From Rapidithrix thailandica (GTDB lineage: Bacteria; Bacteroidota; Bacteroidia; Cytophagales; Flammeovirgaceae): a stretch of DNA of 64,000 nt. Positions within the stretch are counted from its first letter, which is position 1, and each line of letters begins with the position of its first letter. Of the stretch, positions 35,731 through 45,278 are shown in pieces. The position numbers and the translations under genes are program-made. Location of the stretch: NCBI RefSeq assembly GCF_039710355.1, contig NZ_JBDKWZ010000004.1, forward strand, positions 186,001 to 250,000, read 5' to 3'. Under the pieces are notes generated by a model. It saw nothing but the letters and a program-made list of their open reading frames with translations. It did not search any database and was not told the DNA's origin.

Positions 35731-37260
35731 TTACCAATTTGGATTTTGTTCCAAATTAGGGTTGATGTTGATTTCCTGTAAAGGAATAGGGTAGAGGTAG
35801 TGTTTGTTTTCTTCAAAGTTTTCGGCAAAAGGTTTATCGTGATTGGTCAAGATCGTTTTGATAGACTCAGTGGCCGTGTTGCCCCTTCCCCAGCGGTAAA
35901 GGTCGTACCAACGGATTCCCATCTCCATGGCCAACTCTACCGGGCGTTCATGATGGCGGATTTGTGTACGAAGTTCATCCTGGTTCATTGAAGAAAGTTC
36001 GGCCGCATTGGAGCGGGTTCTTACCCGGTTCACTTGCGTCAAAGCCTCTGTGGTTTTTCCATTCTCATTCAAGGCTTCTGCATACATTAACAACACATCG
36101 GCAAAACGCATCAAAGGAATATCGATACCGGAATAGAAATTTTCATCGTAATCGCTGACAAATTTTTTGAAGAAATAAGGGTGATTGAGATCTTCTTTTA
36201 CTTCGCTGTAAGCAACCATTTCGTTTGTGCCCAGGCTATACATTTCCGACTCGGGATCGTCAAAAAAGATAGATCCGTAAACCCGGTCGCTGTATTTCCC
36301 ACCATCTGTCAGGTCATTTTTAAATTCCTCCACCATCCAGGCTGTAGGGTAAAACAAACTCCATCCTCCGGTAGCCGTTGAAGAAGCTTCGTAGCTGAAG
36401 GGGTGCCTTTCATCGTTGCCGTTGGAGCGGTCTCCGGAAAACTGGATATCAAATACGGTTTCCGGTCCGTTTTCACCTTTTCCATTAAAGTTATCCTCGT
36501 AGTTCGGCAACAAGTCATACGGTCCGTTTTCCACTACGTCTTGGAATTTGCTTTCTGCTTCCGCCCATTTTTCTTGATATAAATAGGCTTTGGCCAAGTA
36601 AGCTTTTGCCGTCCATTTGGTGGCTCTTCCCGCCCATTTTTCCGGATGTGCGTCCGGGATGTATTGCTCTGCTTCTGTTAAATCGGCTTCGATTTGTTTC
36701 CATACATCCGAAGCGGGGGTTTTGGCAGGAGTTAATAAATCAGGGTCAATTTCATAGCGTAATACCAGTGGCACATCCTCAAAGCTTGTGACCAAGAAAA
36801 AATTGAACAAAGCCCGCATAAATTTCATTTCGGCGATGATCTCTTGCTTATATTCCGCATCAATGATGACTTCATCCATCACGGCTACATTTTGCATCAC
36901 TTGGTTGGCCCGGCCAATACCGGCATAGCAGGTTTTCCATAAATTATAAGGTCCGGAAGCCTCTGTGGTATAGGTGAAGTTGGCCAAGGTACGGCCATAA
37001 GGCTCTGCCACCAGGTTATCGACATCGTCCCCCTTGTAATTCATCGAGGTATACAATTCTTCAAAGAAGGTCCATTTGCTTCCCGTATGGGATTGCAAGG
37101 TAGCATAAGTGGCTGTGATGGCTTCTAATACATGTTCCTCGGATTGCCAAAAAGAATCATCCGTGAGTTTACCTGTGTTGGGAACATTTAAAAAGTCGTC
37201 ATTGCAAGAAAAGAAGAGGAATGACAGACATATATATTTAAAATAGTTTTTCACTTTCAT
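35731..37260 (-). CDS. SusD/RagB-type outer-membrane binding lipoprotein
   Basis: This 509-residue lipoprotein has a signal ending at FFSC (Cys19). The SusD pattern is clear: N-terminal FLNVPNTGKLTDDSFWQSEEHV, TPR-like helices in the middle (WTAKAYLAKAYLYQEKWAEAESKF), and the C-terminal RHHERPVELAMEMGIRWYDLYRWG and the final P-x-x-x-I-N-I-N-P-N-L-EQNP-x-W. It binds glycan at the cell surface and delivers it to the partner SusC channel encoded 30 bases upstream. The specific glycan is not predictable. The gene is the second structural gene of the sigma/FecR-regulated locus. Confidence 0.95.
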   Translation of the reverse strand: MKVKNYFKYICLSFLFFSCNDDFLNVPNTGKLTDDSFWQSEEHVLEAITATYATLQSHTGSKWTFFEELYTSMNYKGDDVDNLVAEPYGRTLANFTYTTEASGPYNLWKTCYAGIGRANQVMQNVAVMDEVIIDAEYKQEIIAEMKFMRALFNFFLVTSFEDVPLVLRYEIDPDLLTPAKTPASDVWKQIEADLTEAEQYIPDAHPEKWAGRATKWTAKAYLAKAYLYQEKWAEAESKFQDVVENGPYDLLPNYEDNFNGKGENGPETVFDIQFSGDRSNGNDERHPFSYEASSTATGGWSLFYPTAWMVEEFKNDLTDGGKYSDRVYGSIFFDDPESEMYSLGTNEMVAYSEVKEDLNHPYFFKKFVSDYDENFYSGIDIPLMRFADVLLMYAEALNENGKTTEALTQVNRVRTRSNAAELSSMNQDELRTQIRHHERPVELAMEMGIRWYDLYRWGRGNTATESIKTILTNHDKPFAENFEENKHYLYPIPLQEININPNLEQNPNW

Positions 37261-37290
37261 TGTTTAATAAGACTTAAATGAGAAATCTGA

Positions 37291-40200
37291 TTAAAAGCGC
37301 AAGTTCATACCTGCTACAATGGACTTGTTAAGAGGATATAATCCCCGGTCAACCCCACGGGTAAAGTTTCCGAAGTTGGATAATCCCGGGTCAAAACCTT
37401 CGTATTTGGTGAAGGTCAGTAAGTTTAAGCCTCCTACATAAACTCTTGCATGTGCCACTTTAATTTTATCGGTAAGGGCACTAGGCAAAGTGTATCCTAA
37501 CTGGATGTTTCTCAACCTCAGGTACGAGGCATCTTCCAGGAAGTAATTGGAAGGCCGGAAGTTGGAGTTGTTATCTGCAAGCGTATTTCTGGGAACATCC
37601 GTATTCGGACGGTCCGGAGTCCAGGCATTCAATAAGTCTTTAGACACCCCTTGTCTGTACAGCCAGTATTTCACTCCGTTGTACATTTTATTGCCGGCAG
37701 TCCCTTGGATAAAGATGGAGAGGTCAAAGTTTCTATAGGTAGCATTGAAATTTAAGCCGTAGTCCAGTCTGGGAAGGCCGCTGTCAAAGAAATCTTTGTC
37801 CTCGTCATTTAAATTACCATCGCCATTAACGTCCACAAAACGGAAGTCTCCGGGTACGGCATTCGGTTGAAGCAATTCCCCCCCTGCGTTTGTATGGGCA
37901 TTGATTTCTTCTTCAGACTGGAAAATGCCATCGACTTTATACAAGTAAAAACGCCCGATTTCACCTCCTACTTCGCTCAAGGTGGTGGGGTGATTCTGGA
38001 AATCTATAAATCCTTCGGTGATCGATTCATCGGCAAAACCTAGCTTAGTGATTTTGTTTTTGGTGGCGGCCAGGTTGGCGGTAATGTCAAAATTGAATTC
38101 CCCTTCTCTTTTGGCAAAGGTGGCGGCAAATTCCCAGCCTTGGTTTTCCATACTTCCGCCATTGGTATAAGGCCAAACAGTAATCCCGGAAGTAGCCGGA
38201 ACCGGAACCGTCACCAGCATTTTGGTGGTTTTGGCCTTGAAATATTCCATAGTAAAGGTCAATTGGTCATCCCATAAGCCTAAGTCCAAACCATAGTTGG
38301 CCGTGGCGGTTTCTTCCCATTGGATATCCGGGGTGGGTAATTCCGTGCCAATAGCTCCGATCGCTACTTTTTGACTGGCATCCATGCCAAAAGGATAATT
38401 CACCACATTCTCACCGATGGTGATCACATTGAGGTATTTGAAGTCTCCGATGGCTTGGTTGCCTAAGGTACCATAACTGAACCTCGGCTTCAAGTCGCTG
38501 ATAAAGGGTACGTTGAAGAATGACTCTTCCGTTACTTGCCATCCGAGTGACATAGAGTAAAATACTCCGTATTGGTTGTCGGAGTTAAAGCGGGAAGAAC
38601 CGTCCCTACGAACCGAACCTTGCACAAAATACTTGTCCTTGAAACTATAATTCACTCTACCAAAAAAGGATTGTAATGCGTTGGATGTGTTAATTCCTGT
38701 AGCTGCTTGGTCACCGATTCCACTGCTTAATGATTCAAGTTTTTCGGAAGCCAGTTTACGGTTACTTCCTCCTGTAGAGCGGTAGGTGACTTTTTCGGTA
38801 GAATATCCTCCCAGGACTTTAAAATAGTGATTGTCCCAATCGTGCTCATACGTCAAGGTGTGCGTAAATACTCTTTCATCTTGACGGTAGCGATTTTCGG
38901 AAAGCAAAGGGTTTTCGTTTTGTGCCTGAGCCCCGAAATCATATGCCGCTAAGTGATAAAAGTCATGACCGTTTTCAATGTTAAAACCCATTTGATAGCG
39001 GTAATTCAAGCCTTTGAACAATTTCAAATCGGCAAACATATTGACTTGAACATAATCAAGTTGGTTTTGATCCTTTTCCAACATTCTTTCTCCCAGCACA
39101 TTTCCATAACTGTTTAAGTCAGGGTTCGGAGTGGCAAAACCATTGGGCGAATTCGGATCATAGGCTTCTTTTAACGGGTTTTCTTCCAGAATGTCGAGCA
39201 AGGGAGAAAAACCAGCGTCTCCACCTCCGGTAGGTTCTCCAATATTGTTTTTGTTGACCCGTGAATAAGCCAGAATTTGTCCTACTTGTAAGCGGTCTTT
39301 CAAAAATTTGTAATTCAGGTTGAGCCGGGCATTGTACCGTTCGTAATCCGTATTGATAATCAGTCCTTTGGTGTTGTAATACCCTCCGCTAAAGCTATAA
39401 GTTAATTGATCAGAACCACCGGCAATCCCCAAGTCGTATTTTTGCTCTACTCCGTTCCGGAACATCAAATCCTGCCAATCGGTATCGGCATAGTTTTCCG
39501 GGTTCTGCGTCCATGAGGGGATGTCTTTTGAGTCGACCCCGGCATTGATATAGCGATCATAAGTGACTTGGGCCAATTCTTTGCTGTTCATGACTTCAAT
39601 TTCACCGTTGGAAAGTGTCTGAACTCCTGCAAAAGCATCCAAAGTAACTACCGGAGCACCTTTCTTTCCTCTTTTGGTGGTGACCAAAATTACTCCGTTG
39701 GAAGCTCTGGAACCATAAATGGTAGCCGCAGAAGCATCTTTCAACACGTTAATGGATTCAATATCGGCTGGGTTGATATAGGTAATGTCACCCGGGATAC
39801 CATCGATGATGTACAAAGGGTCGTTGCTTCCGATGGTTCCCATGCCCCGGATACGTACTACCGGTGCACTTCCCGGTGCTCCGGTTCCCGGTGATATGTT
39901 TACCCCGGCTACCTGGCCTTGCATCATATTGGCTACATTTCCTCCGGGTACTTTTTGCACATCGGCTACTTTTACGGCTGACATGGCTCCGGTAACATCC
40001 CCTTTTTTCTGTGTGCCGTATCCGACTACTACTACCTCTTCCAGCGATTGTACATCCAATTCCATTTGTACATTGATTTCCGAACGGCCATTTACAGGTT
40101 GTTCTATGGTTTTATAACCAATGTAGGAGAACGATAAGGAAGCGGCATCCGAAGGAATTTTCAATTGGTAGTTTCCTTCGATATCGGTCACGGTTCCGGT

Positions 40201-40680
40201 AGTGGTACCTGTGACCACCACACTCACCCCCGGCAGACCTCCTCCGGTTTCATCGGTGACGATACCTTTGATGATTACTTCTTGTACCACCAGGCTAGAC
40301 GGTACCTCCGTAGACCTGTTGAGGTTTTTATTGACAAAGATATTCCGGTTGATCTGCTTAAACCGCAAGCCGGTTTGCAGAGCAATGTTTTCCAACACTT
40401 GAGCCACGGTTTGTTGCTTGGCGGTAATGCTGATCCGCTCTTTCAGGTTGAGTTTGTTATTGCTGTACGAAAACTTGAAGGTTGTGCTCTCTTCAATTTT
40501 ACTGAAAATTCGCTCTAAAGCGACATCCTCTGCCTCAATGGACAGGTACACTTCTCGTATGTTTTGAGCATTACTGTTGGCTGCGAATAATACCGTATAA
40601 CATAGTAGTTGTCCGATAAATCCATATAGTCCGTATTTCGAAATCATACAAAATACATGTAAAATTTTTTCATATTTCAT
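37291..40680 (-). CDS. SusC/RagA TonB-dependent transporter with STN domain
   Basis: This 1129-residue outer-membrane transporter has a signal anchor at its N-terminus and an STN domain (about 45-115, REVYLSIEAEDVALERIFSKIEE), then a CarboxypepD_reg-like domain (about 130-215), a plug (about 215-330, EVVVVGYGTQKKGDVTGAMS) and a long beta-barrel. STN domains pass a signal from the bound substrate to a FecR anti-sigma factor, and here fecR and an ECF sigma gene lie directly upstream. It imports glycan pieces with energy from TonB. The SusD gene follows after 30 bases. Confidence 0.96.
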   Translation of the reverse strand: MKYEKILHVFCMISKYGLYGFIGQLLCYTVLFAANSNAQNIREVYLSIEAEDVALERIFSKIEESTTFKFSYSNNKLNLKERISITAKQQTVAQVLENIALQTGLRFKQINRNIFVNKNLNRSTEVPSSLVVQEVIIKGIVTDETGGGLPGVSVVVTGTTTGTVTDIEGNYQLKIPSDAASLSFSYIGYKTIEQPVNGRSEINVQMELDVQSLEEVVVVGYGTQKKGDVTGAMSAVKVADVQKVPGGNVANMMQGQVAGVNISPGTGAPGSAPVVRIRGMGTIGSNDPLYIIDGIPGDITYINPADIESINVLKDASAATIYGSRASNGVILVTTKRGKKGAPVVTLDAFAGVQTLSNGEIEVMNSKELAQVTYDRYINAGVDSKDIPSWTQNPENYADTDWQDLMFRNGVEQKYDLGIAGGSDQLTYSFSGGYYNTKGLIINTDYERYNARLNLNYKFLKDRLQVGQILAYSRVNKNNIGEPTGGGDAGFSPLLDILEENPLKEAYDPNSPNGFATPNPDLNSYGNVLGERMLEKDQNQLDYVQVNMFADLKLFKGLNYRYQMGFNIENGHDFYHLAAYDFGAQAQNENPLLSENRYRQDERVFTHTLTYEHDWDNHYFKVLGGYSTEKVTYRSTGGSNRKLASEKLESLSSGIGDQAATGINTSNALQSFFGRVNYSFKDKYFVQGSVRRDGSSRFNSDNQYGVFYSMSLGWQVTEESFFNVPFISDLKPRFSYGTLGNQAIGDFKYLNVITIGENVVNYPFGMDASQKVAIGAIGTELPTPDIQWEETATANYGLDLGLWDDQLTFTMEYFKAKTTKMLVTVPVPATSGITVWPYTNGGSMENQGWEFAATFAKREGEFNFDITANLAATKNKITKLGFADESITEGFIDFQNHPTTLSEVGGEIGRFYLYKVDGIFQSEEEINAHTNAGGELLQPNAVPGDFRFVDVNGDGNLNDEDKDFFDSGLPRLDYGLNFNATYRNFDLSIFIQGTAGNKMYNGVKYWLYRQGVSKDLLNAWTPDRPNTDVPRNTLADNNSNFRPSNYFLEDASYLRLRNIQLGYTLPSALTDKIKVAHARVYVGGLNLLTFTKYEGFDPGLSNFGNFTRGVDRGLYPLNKSIVAGMNLRF

Positions 40681-40906
40681 ATTTTTGAATGTGTTTAAGG
40701 AAGTTGAAAAATTTCTTTAAAGGCAAAATGATTCTCTTCCAGTGCGGCTGTATGTGTAGCTGATCCCTACGCACAGCTGCCTGGGAATGTTAACCGCCAG
40801 CAATATCCTGACCCGATGTTGCTGGTTTTTTTGTTGCCAGGAAGTTTGTCTGAAATAACCTTCCCAGACTTTTTAACTACTGTTGTTCGATTGCATAATT
40901 GAGTAA
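40681..40906. other. Gap between fecR and susC genes
   Basis: This 226-base stretch carries no gene. A 7-base stem, CCAGCAA (40797-40803) with TTGCTGG (40819-40825), is followed on the plus strand by a T-run, so its terminator orientation does not match the minus-strand genes; it may be incidental or serve as a leader structure for susC. Confidence 0.35.
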
Positions 40907-41959
40907 TTATTTTTGACGGATATATACATTGTTATTTTGGATTTCAAACTGAAGATCAGTGGAATAACTAATGCCTTTGAGCACATTTTCCAGCGCTTCA
41001 TGATGGAATTGCCCGGTATAGTTTTGGTTCTCGGCTACCGGGCCTATTTTTTTGAATTCCAGGCCATACCAGCGCTCCAGTTTCCAGGTAATTTCCGTAA
41101 GGTTGGCTTTTTTAAAGATGATCAATCCTTCCCGCCAAGCCAGGACTTCCTTCGGGTCAAAAGCACGCTTTTCCACTTTGTTATGAAAGCGGTTGTAGGT
41201 GAACATTTCACCCGGTGCCATGGTGACTTTGTCTTCTTTGATCAGGCTGACCTCTTCGCTCTGTACTTCAACTTTTCCACTGACCAAAGCAATATTAACT
41301 TCGGCAGCTTCCGGGTAGGCGTAGATATTGAAAGAAGTGCCTAATACCCGGGTTTTCAATTTGCCTGCTTTGACGATAAAAGGCCTTTGGGCATCTTTGC
41401 TGATTTCGAAAAATGCTTCACCTTCCAAGGTGACTTCCCGTTTGTCATGGGCAAAATGCTTGGGGTATACCAACTTGGAATCGGCATTGAGTTTGATAAC
41501 CGAACCGTCACTGAGACGGAGTGTGGTTTTTTGCCCTTTGGGGTTATATTTTTCTATCAGAACTAGTTCCGGTTTGGAATCAGTCTTGTCCGGTGTGTCA
41601 CTTGTAAAAAAGTTAATACGGGCCATCCAAAGTAATACAAGGACTGCCGCCATACCGGATACGATAGGTAGCCAATGCCGGCCTTTGGAAGTTGTGACTT
41701 GATGAACAGGCCGGAAGTTCGGTTTTTGTTGTTGTATATTTTGCCAAAGGGCTTCTTTCTTTGCCGTAGATAAAGTACCGTTGAAAAAATGCAGATTGGT
41801 AAGCAATTGCCGGGCTTGCCTGACCGCTTCCATCCGTACGGGGGCCTGGTTTTGCCATGCTTCCCAATAACGGGAGGTTTCCTCATCGGGTTGCCGGACC
41901 CATTTCAGAAAGGAATCGTTAGTGATTAATTCTTCAACTGTATAATCTTGATCATTCAT
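40907..41959 (-). CDS. FecR-type anti-sigma factor
   Basis: This 350-residue protein has an N-terminal cytoplasmic domain (about 1-90, sigma-binding), one membrane helix (about 102-120, IVSGMAAVLVLLWMARI) and a periplasmic FecR domain (about 145-250, TLRLSDGSVIKLNADSKLVYP to GEAFFEISKDAQRPF), followed by a DUF4974 (STN-like) C-terminal domain with NYTGQFHHEALENVLKGI. This is the standard Bacteroidota arrangement. It holds the ECF sigma factor until the SusC STN domain reports glycan. Upstream, on the minus strand, is the 14-base motif AAGTGAGTAGATTT (42011 to 41998). Confidence 0.93.
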   Translation of the reverse strand: MNDQDYTVEELITNDSFLKWVRQPDEETSRYWEAWQNQAPVRMEAVRQARQLLTNLHFFNGTLSTAKKEALWQNIQQQKPNFRPVHQVTTSKGRHWLPIVSGMAAVLVLLWMARINFFTSDTPDKTDSKPELVLIEKYNPKGQKTTLRLSDGSVIKLNADSKLVYPKHFAHDKREVTLEGEAFFEISKDAQRPFIVKAGKLKTRVLGTSFNIYAYPEAAEVNIALVSGKVEVQSEEVSLIKEDKVTMAPGEMFTYNRFHNKVEKRAFDPKEVLAWREGLIIFKKANLTEITWKLERWYGLEFKKIGPVAENQNYTGQFHHEALENVLKGISYSTDLQFEIQNNNVYIRQK

Positions 41960-41997
41960 AGAAGATGTATTTGCTCTATAAGAGGAGCTGTGTTTTA

Positions 41998-42011
41998 AAA
42001 TCTACTCACTT
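41998..42011 (-). promoter_or_regulatory. 14-base motif upstream of fecR
   Basis: Read on the minus strand the sequence is AAGTGAGTAGATTT, 38 bases before the fecR start. An identical 14-mer lies 47 bases before the GH2 gene (49567 to 49554). A run of eight As lies upstream of both. Confidence 0.5.
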
Positions 42012-42052
42012 GAAGCAAAAAAAATATTTTTTTTCGCTGACGGTCTACAAAA

Positions 42053-42066
42053 ATCGCTAGAGCGAT
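42053..42066 (-). terminator. Small hairpin after ECF sigma gene
   Basis: ATCGCT (42053-42058) pairs with AGCGAT (42061-42066); on the minus strand five Ts follow. It may attenuate or end the sigma transcript before fecR. Confidence 0.4.
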
Positions 42067-42174
42067 GGATAGAATTTTTTTTTAGGACTTCTGAATTGCG
42101 CAAGTACATTGTGTACCTATCCGTAGCATCTTTGTATAAATAAAACAAAGAAGGGGATGGGGTTGCTCTCAAAT

Positions 42175-42840
42175 CTATTGTCTCAAAAAGCTTATCAAAA
42201 CCAGTACAACGAGCAATATTTTACGCAAATGCTTTAAAGCTCTGTGAATCAGATTGTAGACTGATTGGGAATTCATGTCCATCGTTTGGGCGATTTCGCT
42301 ACAAGAGAGGTTATTGTAAAAGCGCAGGTACAGGGCTTCCCGTTGGCGGTCAGGAAGTTTGTTAAAGGCCTCTTGCAATTTCTCTTTGTGTTCCAGAGCG
42401 GTTTGGTGTCGGATCAACTGCTGTTCATGAGAAAGAACCGCTTCAAAAGCATATCCGTCAATTGCCGGGTCTTGGCTAAGCTTTTTGCGGTCTTGGGAAA
42501 GTTGCCGGAAAAGCTTCCTGCGCAAGGATTTGAGTAAATAAGCCCGGATATGTTGGATGTCCCCCAGGTTATGGCGTTTGCACCAAAGTTCTACAAACAA
42601 ATCCTGGATGCATTCTTCCGCAGCCTCATGGTTAGCAGTCAAGTGGGTGGCATAATTATAAAGCGCATCCACATGTTTGTCGTAGAGATAGCGGTACGCT
42701 TTTTCACTTCCCTGCTTAAATTCACTCCATATTTCGCTATCGCTTAAGCCCGCATACATTTCGTTTCGTGGGTTGCGAAAAACGGTAAAGTTCCTCTGAA
42801 CTTTTTGATGATCAAAGTCTTCAGCTTTGCTTTTGGGCAT
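42175..42840 (-). CDS. ECF-family RNA polymerase sigma factor
   Basis: This 221-residue protein (or 194 from the later ATG at 42759) contains sigma region 2 (KAYRYLYDKHVDALYNYATHL and AEECIQDLFVELWCKR) and region 4 (LPDRQREALYLRFYNNLSCSEIAQTMDMNSQSVYNLIHRAL). A hydrophobic C-terminal tail (ILLVVLVLISFL) follows region 4, as often seen in FecI-like sigma factors of this phylum. It should direct transcription of the downstream FecR, SusC, SusD and GH63-like genes and perhaps others. The start is uncertain because the first 27 residues are polar and not conserved in this family. Confidence 0.9.
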   Translation of the reverse strand: MPKSKAEDFDHQKVQRNFTVFRNPRNEMYAGLSDSEIWSEFKQGSEKAYRYLYDKHVDALYNYATHLTANHEAAEECIQDLFVELWCKRHNLGDIQHIRAYLLKSLRRKLFRQLSQDRKKLSQDPAIDGYAFEAVLSHEQQLIRHQTALEHKEKLQEAFNKLPDRQREALYLRFYNNLSCSEIAQTMDMNSQSVYNLIHRALKHLRKILLVVLVLISFLRQ

Positions 42841-42898
42841 AGCTTGTGGATAAATTGGTGAAAAAATGGCTAACTTTCAAGTACGCGTAGAAGATAAA

Positions 42899-42929
42899 AA
42901 CCTTCCGGGTTTTCAAAACCTGGAAGGTT
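42899..42929 (-). terminator. Palindromic terminator, copy B of shared 31-mer
   Basis: AACCTTCCGGGTTTT (42899-42913) pairs with AAAACCTGGAAGGTT (42915-42929) with one G-U pair. On the minus strand it lies 18 bases after the DUF1338 stop and is followed by a T-run. It matches 33541-33571 at 26 of 31 bases. Confidence 0.75.
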
Positions 42930-42947
42930 TGGAACGAGCCCAAAGGC

Positions 42948-43757
42948 TTATTGTCCCCGGTCGGTGCTTTCAAAAATCTTGTCCGCTGACTTGGCTACAA
43001 AGCCACTGTACAACTTTCCGGATTCGGTAGGATAGCGCTTGGCAAATTCATAATAACAAGCCGGGATCACGTGTTTTCCATCAGAAAAAACGACTTCGGT
43101 ATTGTACGCCAAGGTAGAGGATTGTTCCAGATATACCTCTTTTGACCCTTTGATTTCCCCGCCACTATCGTTTAATTTAAAGCCTTTCTCTTTCAGGAAG
43201 GCATTAAGCGACTCTAAGTCCGGAAGTGTCTTGAGGGCATTTACATTTACTGTAAAGTGATTCGGGCGAAAACCAAAAGCAGCGGTCCACGCAGCATATT
43301 CACTCTTTTCTTTTAACTGCTGATACGTTTGGTAAGACAATTCCCAAGGGCGGCCCATAGAACTGAAGTCAAAACGCTCATAATCCACTTCCGCAATCTG
43401 TTCTACCAGTGAGTTGATAATGGTATTCAGCTCTTCATCAAACTCCTCCAATTGCAATTCGCTGATAAAAATCCGGGGAAGCGTTTCATCACTGTGTTCG
43501 AAATGCTTGGCATATAGTTTTTTCTCCGTAAAGTAATAATCGCTTTTTTCTTCATAGCCACAAGCTTTGAATACTTTGGCCAATTGATCGATATTGATTT
43601 TAGGATGGTTGAAGGTGCGGAATGCAATATGATCGTTCAAAACTTCATTGCCCTCGGCCTGAATTAAGTCGTGAATTTGTTGAGCAGGAGGGTTGGTTTC
43701 TACATAATCCCGCCACATTTTACCTAGTAGCTGCTCCAGTGTTTGAATAGATGACAT
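42948..43757 (-). CDS. DUF1338 (HglS-like) metalloenzyme
   Basis: This 269-residue protein matches the DUF1338 / 2-oxoadipate dioxygenase-decarboxylase family, non-haem iron VOC-fold enzymes of lysine breakdown (HglS). NDHIAFRTF (about 40-48) carries the first metal ligand (His), and LYAKHFEHSDETLPRIFISEL (about 82-102) is a conserved stretch. The second His and the Glu ligand are probably in RPNHFTVNV (about 165-173) and in the segment after TEVVF. It is shorter than some HglS enzymes, so the substrate may differ. It is 121 bases after lysA on the same strand, which supports a lysine-linked role. Confidence 0.85.
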   Translation of the reverse strand: MSSIQTLEQLLGKMWRDYVETNPPAQQIHDLIQAEGNEVLNDHIAFRTFNHPKINIDQLAKVFKACGYEEKSDYYFTEKKLYAKHFEHSDETLPRIFISELQLEEFDEELNTIINSLVEQIAEVDYERFDFSSMGRPWELSYQTYQQLKEKSEYAAWTAAFGFRPNHFTVNVNALKTLPDLESLNAFLKEKGFKLNDSGGEIKGSKEVYLEQSSTLAYNTEVVFSDGKHVIPACYYEFAKRYPTESGKLYSGFVAKSADKIFESTDRGQ

Positions 43758-43820
43758 TGTGTTGATGTTTTTATGTGATTGAAAATTGGGTTTAAGGAGT
43801 GAAACAAGTGCATGCTTATT

Positions 43821-43864
43821 TCACGAGTAATCGTGAGTATCGTTCCCTGTACAAGGGATCACGA
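43821..43864 (-). promoter_or_regulatory. Alternative hairpins between lysA and DUF1338 gene
   Basis: On the plus strand TCACGA (43821-43826), TCGTGA (43831-43836) and TCACGA (43859-43864) allow two exclusive stems, with TCCCT (43844-43848)/AGGGA (43854-43858) nested in the second. It could be a terminator of lysA or an attenuator for the next gene. Confidence 0.35.
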
Positions 43865-43878
43865 AAATTCGACCCAAT

Positions 43879-45114
43879 TTATAAATTAATTTCCATTTGA
43901 TTGCGCATCAAGTCTTCATAAGTATCCCTTTGCCGGATCAAATGTGCTTTCCCTTCGTGTACCAGCACTTCTGCCGGACGGAAGCGGGAATTATAGGTGC
44001 TTGCCATACTGTAACCGTAAGCTCCTGCATTTAAAATAGCCAACAAATCCCCTTCTTTCACTTCGGGCATGGAGCGGTTGACGGCAAAGTTGTCGATCTC
44101 ACAAATATTGCCCACAATGGTATATTCCTTCCGGGGGCCAAAAGGGTTGGAGAGGTTTACAATTTCATGATGGGCGCCATACATCATCGGCCGGATCAAA
44201 TGGTTAAATCCCGAATCCACCCCAACAAAATCCCGGTCGCCATTGTCTTTTCTCACCACTGCCTTTACCAGCAATGCTCCACAGTCACTGACCAAAAAGC
44301 GGCCCGGCTCAAACCACAACTGAACGGGCTTGCCGAACTCCCGGCAAAATTGCTGATGGACATTGTGAAGGCGCTCTCCCATTTGAAAGATGTCAATGGT
44401 CTGATCGTCCGGAGCATAAGGTACTTTAATGCCTCCGCCAAAATCTATGTACTGCAAGTCTTTAAATTGTTTGGCCATTTCAAAAACGGCTTCCGCTCCT
44501 TTTTGAAAGATTTCAGGATTCATAATGACCGAACTGGAATGGATATGAATACCGTAGATATGCAGTCCGTAATCTTCCACTAATTGATGGGCTTGGTCCA
44601 GTTGGCTGACGGCAACCCCAAATTTGGATTGACTATGCCAATGGGCTACCTTTTCGGATTGCGAATCGGCCACGATAAAGGGGTTGAGCCGGATAAAACA
44701 AGGCACCGAAGAACCGTACTTTTTAGCGAATTTTTCCAGGTTGGATAGGTTGTCAATATTAATGACCGTACCAATTTCCACCGCTTCTTCAATTTCAGAA
44801 AAATCTACACAGTTGGGAGTGAACACGATATCCTGAGGGGCAAACCCCGCCTGTAGTCCCATTTTGATTTCTTGTAGTGACACGGTATCAAGACCCAGTC
44901 CCTCCCTTTGCATCAATTTTAAAATATTGATGTTGGTCAGGGCTTTGGCGGCATATTTTACTTTATGGTCGATGGCGGCAAAGGCTTTTTGAAATTTTGC
45001 CACCTGTTGCCGGATCACCGAACTGTCATACACATAAAGTGGTGTGCCGAATTCAGAGACAATCTCTTCTGGTTGGAGGCCCTGTATCGTATAGGATTGG
45101 TCTTGTAAATTCAT
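43879..45114 (-). CDS. lysA: Diaminopimelate decarboxylase
   Basis: This 411-residue PLP enzyme makes L-lysine from meso-diaminopimelate. The PLP-binding Lys57 lies in KYAAKALTN. HIHSSSVIMNPE (about 194-205), FGGGIKVPY and EPGRFLV are typical of the fold type III decarboxylase group, and GAYGYSMASTYNSR near the C-terminus contains the conserved active-site Tyr/Ser segment. The length is normal. The gene lies between a homoserine kinase-like gene (164 bases upstream) and DUF1338, giving an aspartate/lysine-themed cluster. Confidence 0.95.
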   Translation of the reverse strand: MNLQDQSYTIQGLQPEEIVSEFGTPLYVYDSSVIRQQVAKFQKAFAAIDHKVKYAAKALTNINILKLMQREGLGLDTVSLQEIKMGLQAGFAPQDIVFTPNCVDFSEIEEAVEIGTVINIDNLSNLEKFAKKYGSSVPCFIRLNPFIVADSQSEKVAHWHSQSKFGVAVSQLDQAHQLVEDYGLHIYGIHIHSSSVIMNPEIFQKGAEAVFEMAKQFKDLQYIDFGGGIKVPYAPDDQTIDIFQMGERLHNVHQQFCREFGKPVQLWFEPGRFLVSDCGALLVKAVVRKDNGDRDFVGVDSGFNHLIRPMMYGAHHEIVNLSNPFGPRKEYTIVGNICEIDNFAVNRSMPEVKEGDLLAILNAGAYGYSMASTYNSRFRPAEVLVHEGKAHLIRQRDTYEDLMRNQMEINL

Positions 45115-45278
45115 ATGTATGAGGATTTTGTTTCTAGGAATTAGGTGTTCATGATATTTACTTGTCGGAATTCAATCCTCCAAGGCTTTTGATGGGAAAT
45201 CCCGGAGATGGTTAAGATACGAAACATTTGTCTTGTTTCTGTCTTTCTGTTGTTTTATGATGACTTGGAAAACAAAAC

